64,000 nt of DNA from Inia geoffrensis (Eukaryota; Chordata; Mammalia; Artiodactyla; Iniidae), in assembly GCA_036417435.1 (NCBI GenBank), contig CM070910.1, positions 16,867,501 through 16,931,500 on the forward strand, written 5' to 3'. Each line of letters begins with the position of its first letter. Position 1 is the stretch's first letter. Position numbers and translations under genes: made by a program. This document shows, one piece after another, positions 1 to 11,049 of this stretch. The notes beneath the pieces are model-generated. The model searched no databases. It was not told where the DNA came from and saw only the letters and a list, made by a program, of their open reading frames with translations.

Positions 1-1623
1 TTATTTTTTTCTTTTAAAAATTCTTGACCAGGCTCAATCTATGTTAATATAGTGTAAAATCAATATGTTCTTTGCAATCATCCAATAAATATATATTTAG
101 CACTATTATGTGCCTACCACCCTGTGAATTGCCATGAAGCAAAACAGAAAAGTGTAAGACCAGCTGTTCAGCCTTCGAAGAATTTGCTATCTTTTCGGGA
201 AGACAGGATTGTTCATAAGTGAAGCAATTTGACAATAATGCAAGGCAGCATGTAATTAAATGATAAATTGTTTGTTACACATTGTAAATAGCAAAGTCAT
301 TCAAATCTTTAGGGAATCCCAATATTCATTTCCAAAAGGAATAATTTTTCTTTGATTTTTAAAATTGTCTTACAAACCTTTGTCCTTTGAGTGTAGAAGT
401 GATTTTTAGATTTGAGAGTTATCTGTAAGCAAATAAGAAAAATAGATGATTGAATTGGTGATTGGTTTTGATCCAAGAGTGGTGTGACTCTGAACTCTTG
501 GATTTGATTTCCTTGTGCAGGTTTTACATTGACTGTATTTGATGCACATTTTCCGTGGGAGGAAGTCGGATGTCCCGGCAGAGAGACCAAGGAGTCTGCA
601 GGGGGCAAGAAAAGCCTGGGAAAGTGGGAAATTATGTGGGACCTCTAAAAACATTACTTCCAATAGCTAGTTGAATAATTCTTTTTCAGAAGAACTTTGT
701 GTAATGCAGTGTTATTGGTTTATTATGAAATATGCCTGGTGCTTTCCATGTAGCTGAGTACCAATATGAATCCCCAAATATTCATTTATCACAAGATATC
801 TTTTTTGCCTTTAATTAGATCAGTGATTTGATTGACTCAGCTGCCTTGCTTAAAAGATATGAAAATAAAGTAATGGGATTTAAAAAAAAATTTTAATCCA
901 AATGAGTGTTGTCACATTTAAAGTGTGGATATTTGTTTAAGTCCCAATGCATTGCTTAAAGTATAAAACTATGACCCTATATTTCCTGTAACTGATCACA
1001 TCTTACTCAGGTCCTATTTCCTCAAAGGGTAGGGGTTAGGGATGGCAGGAGTTGATGATCTAGCTCAGCCTTTTTTGGTTAGAAACAATCTCTTTCAGGG
1101 CACACTTACTATACTTGGTCATTTGGGGTTAATATTCAGTCAAATTCAAGGTGCAAACTCCCTGCAAAGGCTCCCCCTCTTCCTGGCCAAGACGGTCCCA
1201 CGCAGGGAGTGTAGTGCTTCACAGGCAGGGGCGCGGACCCTGTGTCTCATGGCCATTGCAGTCCACGGCTCTCTGTTTGCACCTCTGCTTCTGACTGGTG
1301 TGGCTCCTAATTTAGAGCCATCTGCTTAACAGCCTCTGCTTCAAAGTCTCACCCCACATGACGTGACCCCCAGCTCTGAACCTTCTGTGCCTCCTCCGCC
1401 ACCTCGAGGGACCCAGGAACTTTTCCGGATTTCAGGGCGTCCTGCTTGCCCAAGGCTGACCTGAGGGGCCATCAGGCCATCTCGGCTTCAAATCCTTCCT
1501 CAGCCACTTCTAGCCTCTGTCTGGTTGGCACTATGTTAACCCAGTGATTCTCCAAGAGGCTTCATATATCCCACATCTGTTCCAAGGAAGTACAGAGAAA
1601 CCCCACCATTCTGGGAATGCCCT
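1..1623. other. Unassigned non-coding DNA
   Basis: AT-rich sequence in which I recognise no repeat family and no convincing exon. A 95-codon open frame at 1042-1329 (+) has no recognisable domain and no splice context, so I treat it as chance. Confidence 0.5.
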
Positions 1624-1938
1624 TGTCTTAGTCAGTGCAGGCTGCTATAACAAAATACCATGCACTCGATGACTTACACGACCAACATTTATTTCTCCCA
1701 GTTCTGGAGGCTGGGAAGTCCAAGGTCAAGGTGCCAGCAGATTCCACACCCTGACTTGTATCCTCACATGGCGGGAGGCGGGGAACACTTTATTCTTCTT
1801 ATAAGGGCATTAATCTCATGCATGAGATTGACCTAATAATCTCCCAAAGGCTCCACCACCAAATACAATATCATCACATTGGGGATTAGGGCTTCCACAC
1901 ATGAATTTGTGGGGAACACAAACATTCAGCCCATAGTA
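1624..1938 (-). mobile_element. MLT1-type LTR (MaLR/ERVL), antisense
   Basis: Solo LTR relic read from the minus strand. The plus strand begins tgtcttagtc, passes through the ggaggctgggaagtcc block and ends near cagcccatagta, which is the order expected for an inverted MLT1 LTR. No internal retroviral sequence is attached. The copy is strongly diverged, as expected for an insertion predating placental radiations. Confidence 0.85.
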
Positions 1939-3262
1939 GCCCCAAACTATATGGTTGTTTTCAAACTTCCCTGAACAGGATTTGGCCCTGGAGTGGGACA
2001 GCTAAGACCAATGTTTCTCATGACTTGCTTTTTTCTCTCTCCTTTTCTCTGTCCTCTGTTCTCCTGCTCAGCCCCCATGAACCCGAAGTGCTTTCTTTGT
2101 CCATATTGATGAAAGAGCTACAGGGAAAGAAACTAGAAGACAAGGAAAATAATTCAGAGAAATAATTCAAACTATATCATCTTCATTATGCACCTCTGGG
2201 CCTTTTATTTTTTAATTTCCTTTGGTGTAGGCAGTTCCTTGAAGGGAACTTATTTTAATCCTTTGAAGACTTACTTGATTTTTAGAGATGGCCAAAATTA
2301 TTCCACGTAAAATCTGTTGAATAAAGTGTTGAGCTATTTGGTCAACAGACGAAGGCATTAATAAAAGAGAGGAAGGGGAAGCAAAAGAAAGAGAAAGAAA
2401 GCAATCATAGAGCTGCCACGATAGATGGGGCAGAAATGCACTGAAAACAATCAGGGGCTCAGAGCTCCTGCCCTTTTCCCAAATGTTCTCTAGAAAGTCT
2501 ACCTGACCTCGAGGTACATTTGGATGAGAGGATAATAAAAGCCAAACGCTAAGCTACCAACAAACTTGTGCTTATATTTAAGCACCTATGCGATGGCACA
2601 AACTTTTAAAAACTGAGCTTTTAACTTATAGTTAAGGACAAATGTGTTTAAAATCAAATGTTGTACTGCACAGCTGTTTCTTGGGACTGGACAATATACT
2701 ATCATTGGCCACCTAAAGGCTCTGTTGAATATTGTCTTAGTCTGCTACCTATTTCTTACAAAGTGTCATAGACATGGGTATAGATAGAGTGAAAGGGAAA
2801 AAGTTTAAGTCAAATACTCATCAGTGGCTTTTGTGTTATTTTCAGCTGCCTCTTACTCTGCCATGTACCTGCAGAGTTGACTCTCTACCCAACCTTAATT
2901 CCTCATTTCCGAGATCCTTGTCAATTCACAATGTTAAGCTGGTGCTTTCCTCATTTTAGAGGTCATTGTCTGATGTTAATGTGTAAGAGCCGAAATCGAT
3001 GCAGAAGTGATATTATTTTTCCCTCCCTGCTTAACAATGTCATTAGTCCTTGTTCAATGGGCATGTCACATACCTTTCTATCCTCTTAGAGAAAAATATT
3101 GCTCAAGCTTTCCAACGTACTTTAAAATAATTTTCTGAAGAACAGCCAGAAAATGAACTATGAAGATAGGGAGTCAGCTCTCTAGTCAAAACTCTTAGTT
3201 AAATAAAGATTCCCAAGGTCATCTTAATAGAAAATTTAAGAAAATATTAGAGTATGAAGTAT
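1939..3262. other. Unassigned non-coding DNA
   Basis: No gene or clearly recognised repeat. There is a short purine-rich stretch near 2365-2402. Open frames at 2774-2959 and 2877-3089 overlap each other in different frames and show no domain. Confidence 0.45.
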
Positions 3263-3365
3263 AGTCTTCCAGCTGTGCAAATTACTAGCTTTCTGACCTA
3301 AGGTCAGTTACTTAGCCTCTTTGCACCTCAGTTGTCACTTCTGTAAGGAATGGAAAATAAGGTCT
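3263..3365 (+). mobile_element. MIR SINE fragment
   Basis: Contains the MIR core order: ttactagct, then a diverged gtgacctt(g)ggcaagttactta-like block, cctctttgcacctcag and a ctgtaa...aatgg block. Ancient mammalian-wide tRNA-derived SINE; both ends are missing. Confidence 0.7.
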
Positions 3366-3532
3366 GCATTCCTGAAACCACAGTCTTTTCTGGCTCAGGA
3401 TGACACTTACCTGTGGAAGAAGCACATCACCAGCGAGCTGCTTTCCTATGGTACTTGCAGTGAAGTGTCCAAGAAATTATCCTGCAGCATGTATGATATA
3501 GTGCAAACTCTTTTTAAAAGAGCAGCCAATTC

Positions 3533-3835
3533 GGGGCTTCCCTGGTGGCGCAGTGGTTGAGAATCTGCCTGCCAGTGCAGGGGACACGGGTTCGAGCCCT
3601 GGTCTGGGAAGATCCCACATGCCTCAGAGCAACTAGGTCCGTGAGCCACAGCTACTGAGCCTGCGCGTCTGGAGCCTGTGCTCCGCAACAAGAGAGGCCG
3701 CGACAGTGAGAGGCCCGCGCACCGCGATGAAGAGCGGGCCCTGCTTGACACAACTAGAGAAAGCCCTCGCACAGAAACGAAGACCCAACACAGCCAAAAA
3801 TAAATTAATTAATTAATTAAATTAAAAAAAAAAAA
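3533..3835 (+). mobile_element. CHR SINE, long (CHR-1-like) form
   Basis: tRNA-Glu-derived SINE transcribed by RNA polymerase III and mobilised by L1. The tRNA-like head (tggcgcagtggttgag, then gggttcgagccc) is followed by a tail ending cgaagacccaacacagcc and an A-rich run. A 17-bp target-site duplication (aaaagagcagccaattc) lies at 3516-3532 and 3836-3852, so both boundaries are exact. Confidence 0.96.
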
Positions 3836-3854
3836 AAAAGAGCAGCCAATTCAG

Positions 3855-3985
3855 ATGGTGGAAGGAGCATGAGCCTTGGTCAAGAACCTCCCTGGGGATG
3901 ACGATTATCTTGAGCGAGTAACCCAAGTGTGTTCTGAGCCTCCGTGTCATTATCCATGAGATGCAATAAAGCACCTAGCATTCAG
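3855..3985 (+). mobile_element. Probable MIR fragment
   Basis: Weak match to MIR: a gagtaacc...ctgagcctccgtgtcattatcc block resembling the MIR core in plus orientation. It may be the continuation of the MIR at 3263-3365, split by the CHR SINE between them. Confidence 0.45.
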
Positions 3986-4045
3986 TGATGGAATTAAATC
4001 CATTTTTACAGTGCCAGGTACATGTAAATTAGAATACAAAAGGTT

Positions 4046-4155
4046 ATTTTTAGAGATGAGGAAACGAGAATGCAAATAGATTACATAATCTGCACAGATT
4101 TATATTATTTGTAAGCGGCAATACCAGAACTCAAATACAGATCTTGTGACTCTAT
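4046..4155 (-). mobile_element. MIR SINE fragment, antisense
   Basis: Shows the inverted MIR core: gagatgaggaaac, an acataatctgcacag block, then taagcggcaataccagaact and a cttgtgactct end. Highly diverged. Confidence 0.6.
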
Positions 4156-4529
4156 CTCAAATACGTTTTCTACAATAAAGTGAACTTTATTTCGGCCACA
4201 AACCCCTCTGAGAATCTGACAGATCTATTATCTCACCTCCCAGAAAAATGCACGTAATTTTCGCATATAATTTCAGCTCACCCATGCACCTCTCAGGGGA
4301 CCATGGACCCAGATTAAGAATCTCTACACTACAGACTGTGGTCTCTCCTAAATACTTGTGGTGCATCTACCAAATGAGAACATCAGTTTTTGTCCTTATG
4401 TCAGAAGAGAAGGATAGATTTTATGGAACTAAAGTGGTACAGAAAGTCTTTAAGTGCCATTGGAAATAAAAAGCCTTCCTTCAGACTGTTATGGTCCTTA
4501 AAGCACTCCTGAGATGCTGAGAATGTCCC
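4156..4529. other. Unassigned non-coding DNA
   Basis: I see no gene or repeat here. The 73-codon frame starting at 4248 lacks any recognisable feature. Confidence 0.4.
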
Positions 4530-5124
4530 AAAATCTGAGCCATATTCAGGCATTCATTCAGCAAATCCTTCCTGAGGGCCCAAGATTTGTGTGGCCCTGG
4601 TGTTACAGTGGAGCCAAGGCAGAGCCTGCTCCCATGAAATTTATATTCCCTGTTAGGGTAGATGGACAATAGACAAATATATTATGCCACGTAGGGTATA
4701 AGATGGGGTGATGTGACAGCGAGTGATGTGCTGAGGAGGATTTACTGAAGGTTGTATGGAAAAGGAAGACTTCTCTGAGGAGTTGGCATTGGAGATGTGA
4801 CTGAAAGGATGAAAAGTAACTGTCTGGGGAGGGGACACCTCATCCAAAACCCCCAAATGGAAGTGGACTTGGTATGTGCCTCTGTGGTGGGCGTGGGATC
4901 ACCCAGAGGGCAAGTGGCAGGAGAAGAGCCTGGAGAGGTAGGTGGGGCCGGTCCCTGTACAGCCTTGTAGACCAGGGTAAAGAGTTTGTCTTTTATTCTA
5001 CAGGAGATGGGAAACATTGGGGGGGCTAGGCGAGTAGCATCTGATTCATGTTTATAAGAGATCGCTCAGGCTGCTGTGTGGGCATGGGCTGTTGGGGAGC
5101 AAGAGTGAAAAAAAAGGCTATGAG

Positions 5125-5334
5125 GGCTTCCCTGCTGGCGCAGTGGTTGAGAGTCCGCCTGCTGATGCAGGGGACACGGGTTCGTGTCCCGGTCTGGGAA
5201 GATCCCACAGGCCGCGGAGCGGCTGGGCCCGTGAGCCACAACTACTGAGCCTGCGCGTCCAGAGCCTGTGCTCCGCAATGGGAGAGGCCACAACAGTGAG
5301 AGGCCCTCATACCACAAAAAGAAAGAAAAAAAAA
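5125..5334 (+). mobile_element. CHR SINE, short form
   Basis: Head ggcttccctgctggcgcag and a tail ending cagtgagaggccc followed by an A-rich run. Duplicated target aaaaggctatgag at 5112-5124 and 5335-5347. Inserted in the L2 relic. Confidence 0.96.
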
Positions 5335-5385
5335 AAAAGGCTATGAGTAGTCCAGGGATGGTAATGATGATGATAGAGAAAAGCT

Positions 5386-5540
5386 GGGAGTTCCCTGCAG
5401 GCCTAGTGGTTAGGATTCGGTACTTTCACTGCTATGGCCGGGGGTTCAGTCCCTGGTCGGGGAACTGGGATCCCGCAAGCCACATGACACAGCCAAAAAT
5501 AAAAATAAATAAATATAGATAGGGTTTTTTTTAAAAAGAA
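5386..5540 (+). mobile_element. CHR-related short tRNA SINE (CHRL-like)
   Basis: Different subfamily from the common one: head ggagttccctgcaggcctag, B-box ggttcagtccc, then ctggtcggggaactgggatc and a cacagccaaaaat A-rich tail. Target duplication gatagagaaaagct at 5372-5385 and 5541-5554 fixes both ends. Confidence 0.92.
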
Positions 5541-6425
5541 GATAGAGAAAAGCTAACAAATTTGGGATATTTTCTGGAGGTTGAGAGTATAGGACTGGCC
5601 AATAGACTGGATGTGAGGAGGTGAAGGAGAGTAAACCCCTAAGGATGACACTTAGGGATTGGCCAGAGCAACTGGATCAATGGTGCCACTATTTCCTGAG
5701 GTGCAGCCGACTGGAGCTGGAGCAGGGGCAGGCTTGGGGGAGGGGGAGGGGCGGGACAAGGAACCAAGAGGTACGATCTGCTATGTTAGGTCGGAAGTTA
5801 GATACATGATGTTAGCGCTCCAGTGAGAGGTCAAGGCTAAAGGAATAAATTCAGAAATTATTTCTATCTAGATGGTATATAAAATCATACGATTGTATAG
5901 AATTAACTAGAGAAGCATGTAAATAGAAAGAATAGAAGATGGCACAGGACATAGCCTTGGAGAAGTCCAACATTTTGAGGTCAAACAGAAGAACCAGAGC
6001 CAGCAAAAAAGAATAATAAAGAGTTGGCAGAGAGTAGGAGGAAACCCAGGAGAGCACAGTGTCACTGAAGCCAAGGGAATAAATGCATTTCAAGAAGGAG
6101 AGAATGATCAACTGCGGCAAATGCTCCTTAGAGGTTAGAGCAGAGACTCTCTTTCCCTGGCTCCTATTTGGAATGTAGACATGGAAGTGACCCAGTTTCG
6201 ATCATGCACATGAAGACAGTGCTCTTAGGAACATCAGAGAAACTGAAGAAGGGAAGCTGGATCCCTGAATGCTTTTGTGGAGCAGAACTGCCCCCATCTG
6301 CGATGGAATGCTCGCTTCCCTCTGGACTCCACTGTGAAAGAAATTAACTTCTCTCTAGAATGACTGTACTTTGGGGTCTCTATTTTAGCAACTGAGCCTG
6401 TACCATAACCTATTCACATGTCAAG

Positions 6426-6492
6426 AAAATAGCAGAGAGCAACATGGAGCTGACTGGTAAAAATAGCAGAGGGCAACATGGAGCTGACTGGT
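6426..6492. repeat. 33-34 bp tandem duplication
   Basis: Two direct copies of a unit beginning aaaatagcagag and ending gagctgactggt, offset by 34 bp and differing by one substitution and one extra A. A recent local duplication, probably by slippage. Confidence 0.9.
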
Positions 6493-7100
6493 AACTTTGA
6501 CAATTTCAGATGTATCACTGGGACTAAAACCTGATAGGATAGATTGAAGAGCTCATCCATTCATTCACTCTTACATTCATTTAAGATATTTATTGAGTTT
6601 TTACCATGTGCCATGCACTGTCCTAAGCCCTGGGATATAGCAGAGAACAAGAGAGATAATGCCCTTGCCTTCATGGAACTCGTATTCTAGTGGAGGAGAC
6701 AAAGAGTAAACATAAAGACAGGTAACGAATAAACAGATATGAATACCAGGTAGTAACATGTGCTAAGAAGAAGACAAAGCTGAGAACATAGGTAGGAAGT
6801 GCTAGTTTAGATAGAGTGGCTGGGGAAGACTTTTAGAAGAGGTTAATTTTGAGCAGAATTAAGTAAATGGGAATTAAGGGAAAAGCTACATGAAAATCTT
6901 TGAGAATAGTATACCAAGTAGAGGGAACAGAAAGCAGAGTCCCCCCAGGCAGGAATTCACTTCTCCCAGGAATAGCAAGCAATCTGATGTGCTACAGAAC
7001 ATAGTAAATGAGGTAGAAAAAAGCAAGAGGTGAAATTAGAGAAAAAGAACGATGCCAGATTGTGGAAGTCCTTGTAGACCAGGACAAAGGGTTTCAAATT

Positions 7101-7161
7101 TTTTAAAAAATTTTATTGGAGTATGATTGATTTACAATGTTGTATTAGTTTCAGGTGTAAG
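7101..7161 (-). mobile_element. Very short 5'-truncated L1 3' end
   Basis: About 60 bp only. An inverted L1 3' terminus (attggagtatgattgattta, then tagtttcaggtgtaa) begins after a T-rich stretch and is flanked by gggtttcaaattt / gggtttcaattt-like direct repeats (about 7089 and 7162). Reads as an extremely truncated L1 insertion in the L2 relic. Confidence 0.8.
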
Positions 7162-7484
7162 GGGTTTCAATTTCATTGTAGGTGTGATAAGAAGTTGTTG
7201 GAGTCATGATAGAGGTTTTCATCAGGTTTGGCATTTTAAAATATTGATCTTGCTGCTGTTTGAAGAACTAGAGGTAGGGGTTGACTGAAGTAATCCAGGC
7301 TAGAGATGATGGTGGCTTGGACTTGAATAACAGTGGTGGAGGTGGTGAGAAATGGCCTGATTTGGAGAGTGTATGTGTGCTGGGGTTGGCTATAAACGTC
7401 TATAGAAGCATCTTTGAGATTATCTGCTGTGAAAGGGAGCAGGAAAATGGGGCAACAGCTGAAAAGTTCATAGGGGTTTAGAAA

Positions 7485-7540
7485 GTCTCTCTGTCTCTCT
7501 GGTGTCTCTATCTGTCTCTGTCTCTGTCACTCTGTCTCTT
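7485..7540 (+). repeat. (TCTCTG)n-like simple repeat
   Basis: Imperfect pyrimidine-rich hexamer array (tctctctgtctct units), inside the L2 relic. Confidence 0.85.
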
Positions 7541-8330
7541 TTGAAGGCAGGAGATATTAGTGTGGTGATAGGAATGATCCAGTAGAAAGGGGTGGATTGA
7601 TGATCTAGGAAAGACAGGTGATATTTGCAGGAAAAGGATGGATCCAGAATTAAGTAGAGGGTTTGGTCTTTAACAGGAACAGACAATTTATCCATTGAAA
7701 AAGACAGCATATGTTAGAAATTTACTGGCATGGAAATACAGAAATTCTTGGGTGGTGGCATCTGTTTTATCAATGGAATATGAGGTAAGTGAGAATGAAG
7801 ATGTGGGAAGGAGGAGACGTAGGAGGTTTGAATAAAGAGAACGTGCTGTGGCATGATTGTTTCAGAGAGTGCAAAACACACATGAAGAAAAGTGCAGTAA
7901 GATTGCTGAACAGTACTGAGCTCATTTGAAATGGGTGGTTCCGAATTTAAAGTGAAACTAGTCGGCACCAGTGTTGTGTTTTCCTGTGGTCCAGTTTGCT
8001 TACTTGTGTACAGGTGCTGTGTAGGTGTTTAGTTGTGCTTAACCTAGGCTGGAGTTTTACCAGGGAAAGGGAGGGAAGGCAGTGGTTTTAAGGGTATTTG
8101 CAAAGGAGGAGTACAATGTTGGACGCTGGAATCTAAACTGAGTAAGAAGAAAAATAATCAAATGAGGGGACCAATGATGCAGATTTTGTGGGCCCCAAGT
8201 TAATCCAGCTTGGAAGGCCCTCTTAAAGACAAGAATACAAAATTATGAATACAGAATTAAGCCTGAGGGTTAATATTTATTTAAGATAACAAAAATAATT
8301 ACAAGAAGTTATGAACATTATAAAGCTAAC

Positions 8331-8843
8331 TGGGATGGTTAATTTTATTTGCCAACTTGACTGGATAAGGGATACTCAGATAGCTGGTGAAATATTATTT
8401 CTGGGTTTGTTGGCAAGAGTGTTTCCAGAAGAGAGTAGCATTTGAATTACTGAACTGAGTAAAGCAGACAGCCCTCCCAATGTGGATGGGCATCATTCAA
8501 CTCACTGAGGGCCTGAATAGAACAAAAACGTGGAGGAAGGGTGAATTCACGCTCTCCTTGCTTGAGCTGAGCCATCCATCTCCTACCCTTGGACACTGGC
8601 ACTCCTGACTCTCATGTGTTTGGATGCAGATATGGACTTACACCATCAGTCCCCCAGTTCTCAGGCCTTTGGACTCAGACTGAAGTATACCACCAGCTTT
8701 CCTAGTTCTATAGCTTGCAGTCACAGACTGACTTCTTGGCTTCCATAACTGCAAGAGTCAATTTCTAAAATAAAAGCCTTCTTATATATACCTATATATA
8801 TATTCTACTGATACTGTTTCTCTGGAGAAACCTGACTAATACA
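8331..8843 (+). mobile_element. Solo LTR, ERVL/MLT2-like
   Basis: Starts tgggatggttaattttattt, has the aacttgactggataaggga and ggcctgaatagaacaaaaac blocks, and closes with a TATA-like AT tract, tctctggagaaacctgac and taataca. This start-to-end order matches a family of mammalian ERVL-type LTRs that I recognise, but the exact family name is from memory. No internal retroviral region is present. Confidence 0.7.
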
Positions 8844-9376
8844 TTGATATATGCCATAAACATAACAAAATCCAGAGCATTTACACGATATTTTTATTAA
8901 TTAACTGACTGAAGCATCTCTATTATATTATTTTCCTTACATATTTTAGTTGCATAAACTTTGGTCGCCTCTTCATGTGACAACAATTTTGTAATAATTT
9001 TTTAATACAGAAAATAGAAAGACAATTCAGTCCTTTCTCTAGCATGGATGACTGAAAAATGTTTCTTGATATCTAGGATGTAACCATGTAACATCACACA
9101 CAGATATGCTTGCTCTTTGTAGTATAGCTACAGGTTTCTGCCCTACTACTGTAGGAATTTTGATAAATTCTATTTTACATAGTTTCTGTCATAAGACAAA
9201 AAAGAGAAAAGTTTCTCATAAGAGAAAAAAGTTTACAGGGCATTTTATATATGTTGCATTATTAAGAATATTCATAACAGGAGACAGCTTTGGTTTTGAC
9301 TGTGCATTGGTGAGAATCAAAGGCATCACTTACACAATTTCACAGGACAGGCTTCCCTACATTTTTTGTTCATTAG
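8844..9376. other. Unassigned AT-rich DNA
   Basis: No gene or repeat recognised. A 91-codon frame (9106-9381) runs into the neighbouring SINE boundary and shows no domain. Confidence 0.4.
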
Positions 9377-9380
9377 TTTA

Positions 9381-9594
9381 ATTTTTTTTTTTTTTTTTTT
9401 TTCGGTACGCGGGCCTCTCACTGTTGTGGCCTCTCCCGTTGCGGAGCACAGGCTCTGGACGCGCAGGCTCAGAGGCCATGGCTCACGGGCCCAGCCGCTC
9501 CGCGGCACGTGGGATCCTCCCAGACCGGGGCACGAACCCGTGTCCCCTGCATCGGCAGGCGGACTCTCAAGCACTGTGCCACCAGGGAAGCCCC
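9381..9594 (-). mobile_element. CHR SINE, short form, antisense
   Basis: Poly(T) followed by the inverted SINE (cggtacgcgggcctctcac ... accagggaagcccc). Short flanking repeat gtttaattttt on both sides, so it inserted at the A/T-rich tail of the adjacent L1. Confidence 0.95.
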
Positions 9595-9597
9595 GTT

Positions 9598-9769
9598 TGT
9601 TTAATTTTTGTTGGAGTATAGCTGATTTACAATGTTGTGTTAGTTTCAGGTGTACAGCAAAGTGAATCAGTTATACATACACATATATCCACTCTCTTTC
9701 AGATTCTTTTCCCATATAGGTCATTACAGAGTATTGCATAGAGTTCCCTGTACTCTACAGTAGGTCCTT
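9598..9769 (-). mobile_element. L1 3' end, antisense part of a twin-primed copy
   Basis: Inverted L1 3' terminus (ttggagtatagctgatttac, tagtttcaggtgtacagc, ending ctctacagtaggtcctt). It abuts a segment in the opposite orientation at about 9770. The tail side (left) carries the CHR SINE. Confidence 0.85.
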
Positions 9770-9955
9770 AAAGTAAGTCAGACAGAGAAAAACAAATACC
9801 ATATGATATCGCTTATATGTGGAATATAAAAAAATGGTACAAATGAACTTATTTACAAAACAGAAATCGAGTCACAGATGTACGATTACTGGGGGGAAAG
9901 GCAGGGAGGGATAAATTGGAGATTGAGATTGACATATACACCCTACCTATACTGT
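9770..9955 (+). mobile_element. L1 upstream segment, inverted part of the same copy
   Basis: Sense L1 sequence (aagtaagtcagacagag, gaaaaatggtac-like, cagatgtacgattactgggg, gacatatacac). In the L1 consensus this lies immediately 5' of the neighbouring antisense segment. Inverted 5' piece joined to a normal 3' piece is the signature of twin priming. Confidence 0.8.
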
Positions 9956-10259
9956 TTCTTTTCCACTACCTGCAGCACAAGGTCAGGTAGCGATCTGTCC
10001 CCTTGCCCTGCACTTTCGTTTCATGACATGAGGGGAGACAGTGTAGCAGGCAGTTGGAAGAGTCCTGAAGCCATTGCGACACTAACAGCTAGTGACTACA
10101 TGCCTATAATCACAGGTGACTGTGAATCTTCTATCCCAAGTAAACCAATCTAAATGTGTCCCCAACAACCTTCCCTTAGCTGTGTCCTAAAAATGCCCAC
10201 TGCCACACTGACACCATCATACTTCGGGGAAATGCGATAGAAGGGAAGGCAGGGTGAAA
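9956..10259. other. Unassigned DNA
   Basis: Short stretch between the twin-primed L1 and the next SINE; nothing recognised. Confidence 0.4.
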
Positions 10260-10273
10260 GGAACAGCACTCTT

Positions 10274-10486
10274 TTTTTTTTTTTTTTTTTTTTTGCGGTA
10301 CGCAGGCGTCTCACTGTTGTGGCCCCTCCCGCTGCGGAGCACAAGCTCCGGACGCGCAGGCTCAGCAGCCATGGCTCACGGGCCCAGCCGCTCCGCGGCA
10401 TGTGGGATCTTCCCGGACCGGGGCACGGACCCGTGTCGCCTGCATCGGCAGGCGGACTCTCAACCACTGCGCCACCAGGGAAGCCC
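10274..10486 (-). mobile_element. CHR SINE, short form, antisense
   Basis: Near-consensus copy with poly(T) at left. Perfect 14-bp target duplication ggaacagcactctt at 10260-10273 and 10487-10500. Confidence 0.97.
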
Positions 10487-10619
10487 GGAACAGCACTCTT
10501 AATTGATATTGTTAAATATCTAACAGCTTCTATCCAAGGGTCTCAGTTTCTGTCCTTTGCCCATTTTTCTCCTAATGTGACTTTCTCCCGTTCGATTTTT
10601 AAGCATTATTAATCTTAAA

Positions 10620-11045
10620 GCTTTTGTTTGTTATAGTTTAAGACATGTAGAATGGTCCAAAAGTCACTCCAAGATCATACTCACCACAAAAAACATCTGA
10701 CCACGTGAATGCTTTGCTAGAGCCCTTTCCAGACCTTGCAATGGGCAGTTCTGGGGAAGGCCTTAAAACAGGCCTCATTAGCTTCCTGTAAATGGGAACC
10801 TCTGATTTATAGCCGGTTAGTCAGAAACACAGGTAACCTCCTGGACTTGTGATTGGCAGCTGAAGTGGAGGGCAGTCTTGTGAGACTGAGCCTTTAACCT
10901 GTGAAATCTGATACTATTTATGTTTCTGAGTAAATGGTGTGAGGATTGAGTTGAATTGTAGGACAGACATCCAGCTGGCGTCTGAGAATTGTTGCTTGGT
11001 GTGGGGAAATACTCCCTACATTGGAACTGGGAGAAGAACTCTTAG
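10620..11045. other. Possible old LTR fragment, unassigned
   Basis: The block gacttgtgattggcagctg, agggcagtcttgtgagac, cctttaacctgtgaaatctg is one I associate with an interspersed, probably LTR-derived repeat, but I cannot name the family or its limits. Confidence 0.3.
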
Positions 11046-11049
11046 TGGT

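Larger units (their letters stand above)
4530..6145 (-). mobile_element. L2 LINE relic, antisense (reverse-transcriptase region to 3' end)
   Basis: Old CR1-clade LINE. From the left it starts with the inverted L2 3' end (cattcattcagcaaatcc), then blocks such as gccttgtagaccagggtaaag, and further right tgatcaactgcggcaaatgc, the inverse of the reverse-transcriptase region. A minus-strand frame at 5851-6120 keeps residues resembling L2 RT (SLGFSDTVLSWVSSY). Many stops and indels; dead. Two younger SINEs (5125-5334, 5386-5540) sit inside it. Confidence 0.8.
6560..8160 (-). mobile_element. Second L2 LINE relic, antisense
   Basis: Starts with the inverted 3' end (ttattgagtttttaccatgtgcca) and runs through blocks such as aatccaggctagagatgatgg, ctgtgaaagggagcagg and gggaatgatccagtag-like sequence, all in the order expected for antisense L2 ORF2. 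It covers the 3' end again, so it is a separate insertion from the neighbouring copy at 4530-6145. No frame is intact. The right boundary is approximate. Confidence 0.75.

Noticed and set aside
1624..1938. Endogenous retrovirus provirus
   Set aside because: Only solo LTRs (MLT1 and ERVL-type) are present here and at 8331, 24058 and 28279. I see no gag, pol or env remnant.
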